Shown in pieces: positions 62,375-64,000 of a DNA stretch of 64,000 nt. This stretch comes from Oxytricha trifallax (taxonomy: Eukaryota; Ciliophora; Spirotrichea; Sporadotrichida; Oxytrichidae), in the NCBI GenBank assembly GCA_000711775.1, contig ARYC01000737.1, positions 79,829 through 143,828 of the forward strand. Direction: 5' to 3'. Position 1 is the first letter of the stretch. The number at the start of each line of letters is the position of its first letter. Made by a program: the position numbers and the translations under genes. The notes below the pieces were generated by a model, which worked only from the letters and a program-made list of their open reading frames with translations, searched no databases and had not been told where the DNA came from.

Positions 62375-64000
62375 ATGATTTAGTTTCAATTAATATTTTG
62401 AACTTTTATGCACTGATCTCAACTTTAAAAAATTAACCTTTCCATAAGGAACTTTCAAAGATTTTTCGTATATAAAAGAGATGCAGCTTTCCTTTTATAC
62501 TTAGCAACGCATTATGAAGAATACGTTAGCTGATTAATAAAAATGGCAACACGATCTTGTATGATTTAATATTATACTTTCAATTTAATCTGTTAATTTC
62601 GCCACAATATTAACAACTATGTAGATTAAAAATTTATATAAAGAAAGACTTTTGATATTTAAAAATTTAGTCTATACTTTCCAAAACATTTTCAAATCTC
62701 TATTTTGAGATAATCCAGCAGCACCTTGTCGGCAAAAAAGGAGATGCGAAGAATAAATATTGTAAAGAATTTAAACTTGATTAATCTCTATCAATGCATT
62801 TTATGCGAAACTTAGACAAAGGCTTGAAATGCCTTGTTGAAAGTATGAGCCTTCATAAAGATAAACTATTCTCGATATGCTAAGATGAGATTTAAGAAAT
62901 TGAGAAATTAGGATTCTATGAAGAAATTTTCATAGTGTACTAAAGTATCATAAAAATTAAATAAATGGCGTACTCTAGACTTTAATCGTCGTGCTCTTGA
63001 CTTGAATCTTTAAAATATTAAATAAAGTATACTTTCTAAACAAAAAAATCTCTATATTAATACATTGCGCAATATTATCAATGAAGATCAATTAAAGCTA
63101 TGAAGTGACTCTCTGATAAAGTGCATTGGCAACAATTTCTTGTTTGTAAACATATTTTGAAAAGAAAGGTTTGCACGCCCCTCACTGAAATCAAAACATC
63201 TGATAGTAAGACAAGATTTATAGCTTACTCATTGAGGATCCCTCGTGCTTATTATGCTCTCTGATCTTTATATTTGGATTTGGAAAAGCCCGTTCAAAAT
63301 CAAATCACTATTGGCCTTCACTTAATAAGCTGCTCATTGAATTGAAACATGCAAAGCTGAAATCAGCCTTTTCTTTATTTCTCTATCATCACTCTTCGAA
63401 AGAAACTAAATTATTGGTAACAATTTCATAAATAGATCTTAGTCTATTCTAATGTATAAAGAGTGTAAATTTCTCTCACTTGATTCTATATGATTTAGTT
63501 TCATTTAATATTTTGAGCTTTTATGCACTGATCTCTACTTTAAAAAATAATTAAACTTTCCATAAAGGATCTTTCAAAAATTTTTCATATATTAAAGATA
63601 TACACCTTTCCTTTTATACCTAGCAACGCATTTTGAAGGATACGTTAGCTGATTAATAAAAATGGCAACAAATCTTGTATGTTTTAATATTATATTTTCA
63701 ATTTAATCTGTTAATTTCGCCACAATGTTAATAACTATGTAGGATTATAAAATTGTTATATAAAGAAAGACTTTTGATATTTAAAAATTTAGTCTATACT
63801 TTCCAAAACATTTTCAAATCTCTATTTTGAGATAATCCAGCAGCACCTTGTCTGCAAAAAAGGAGATGCGAAGAATAAATATTGTAGAGAATTTAAACTT
63901 GATTAATCTCTATTAATGCATTTTATGCGAAACTTAGACAAAGGCTTGAAATGCCTCGTTGAAAGTATGAGCCTTCCTAAAGATAAACTATTCTCGATAT
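62375..64000. repeat. Diverged satellite dimer (period about 1,116 bp)
   Basis: GATTTAGTTTCA at 62376 recurs at 63492 and the two copies stay close over the rest of the window. Their order of blocks follows the main satellite unit: CTGATCTC after a TTTTGAAC-like word, AAATCTCTATTTTGAGATAA, GGAGATGCGAAGAATAA, GCGAAACTTAG, AGGCTTGAAATGC, TGGCCTTCACTTAA and AAGCTGCTCAT. Identity to the main array is only about 65-70% by eye, so this is an older or separate subfamily. The TBE composite ends just before it. The array runs off the window end. Confidence 0.85.

Overview
This window looks like germline (micronuclear) DNA of a spirotrichous ciliate of the Oxytricha/Stylonychia type. The DNA is very AT-rich and crowded with repeats, and genuine reading frames run through TAA and TAG while ending at TGA, which is the ciliate code with TAA/TAG read as glutamine. 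It also carries degenerate telomere-bearing (TBE-type) transposons whose ends contain CCCCAAAA-like sequence. The genus is an inference. I see no rRNA, tRNA, CRISPR array or prokaryotic operon. Gene finding with the standard code fragments almost every gene here, so I re-read the frames with the ciliate code.

Layout. 1-2268: AT-rich DNA with a 0.66 kb structured dispersed element (copy 1) and an old palindromic foldback element. 2269-35322: a tandem satellite of about 28 units of about 1,090 bp in two interspersed sequence types. Its 28th unit is split by a 2.25 kb insertion at 32378-34630. That insertion carries a Rep-like protein (superfamily 3 helicase, with a decayed N-terminal part) between two terminal inverted repeats of about 400 bp packed with GGTAC/GTACC motifs. 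35323-36000: degenerate satellite relatives. 37373-38531: a short non-autonomous element with TBE-like ends. 41970-43670: an unrecognised two-frame coding module on the minus strand. 44755-46863: an unrecognised, broken minus-strand coding region. 49177-50123: a perfect 415 bp inverted repeat. 50417-51039: a second foldback element. 51540-52175: copy 2 of the structured element. 53236-54117: an intronless, frameshifted ARF GTPase copy between inverted repeats. 55343-62367: a composite of at least three TBE-type transposon remnants, holding a zinc-finger/kinase gene, a middle gene and a DD34E transposase, with a third foldback element and a small repeat inserted. 62375-64000: a diverged dimer of the satellite.

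How the parts relate. In the TBE remnants the zinc-finger/kinase gene and the middle gene are transcribed head to head across an identical 20 bp gap in both copies, and the middle gene converges on the transposase. Both transposase copies are frameshifted or truncated and have lost the last catalytic glutamate (to Gln via TAG in one, to Lys in the other), so neither looks active. The most unusual object is the Rep element. Its long TIRs, iteron-like motifs and SF3 helicase combine features of a rolling-circle replicon and a terminal-inverted-repeat transposon. It sits inside a satellite and has a frame that is only continuous in the host code. All identifications come from reading the sequence by eye; no database search was run.
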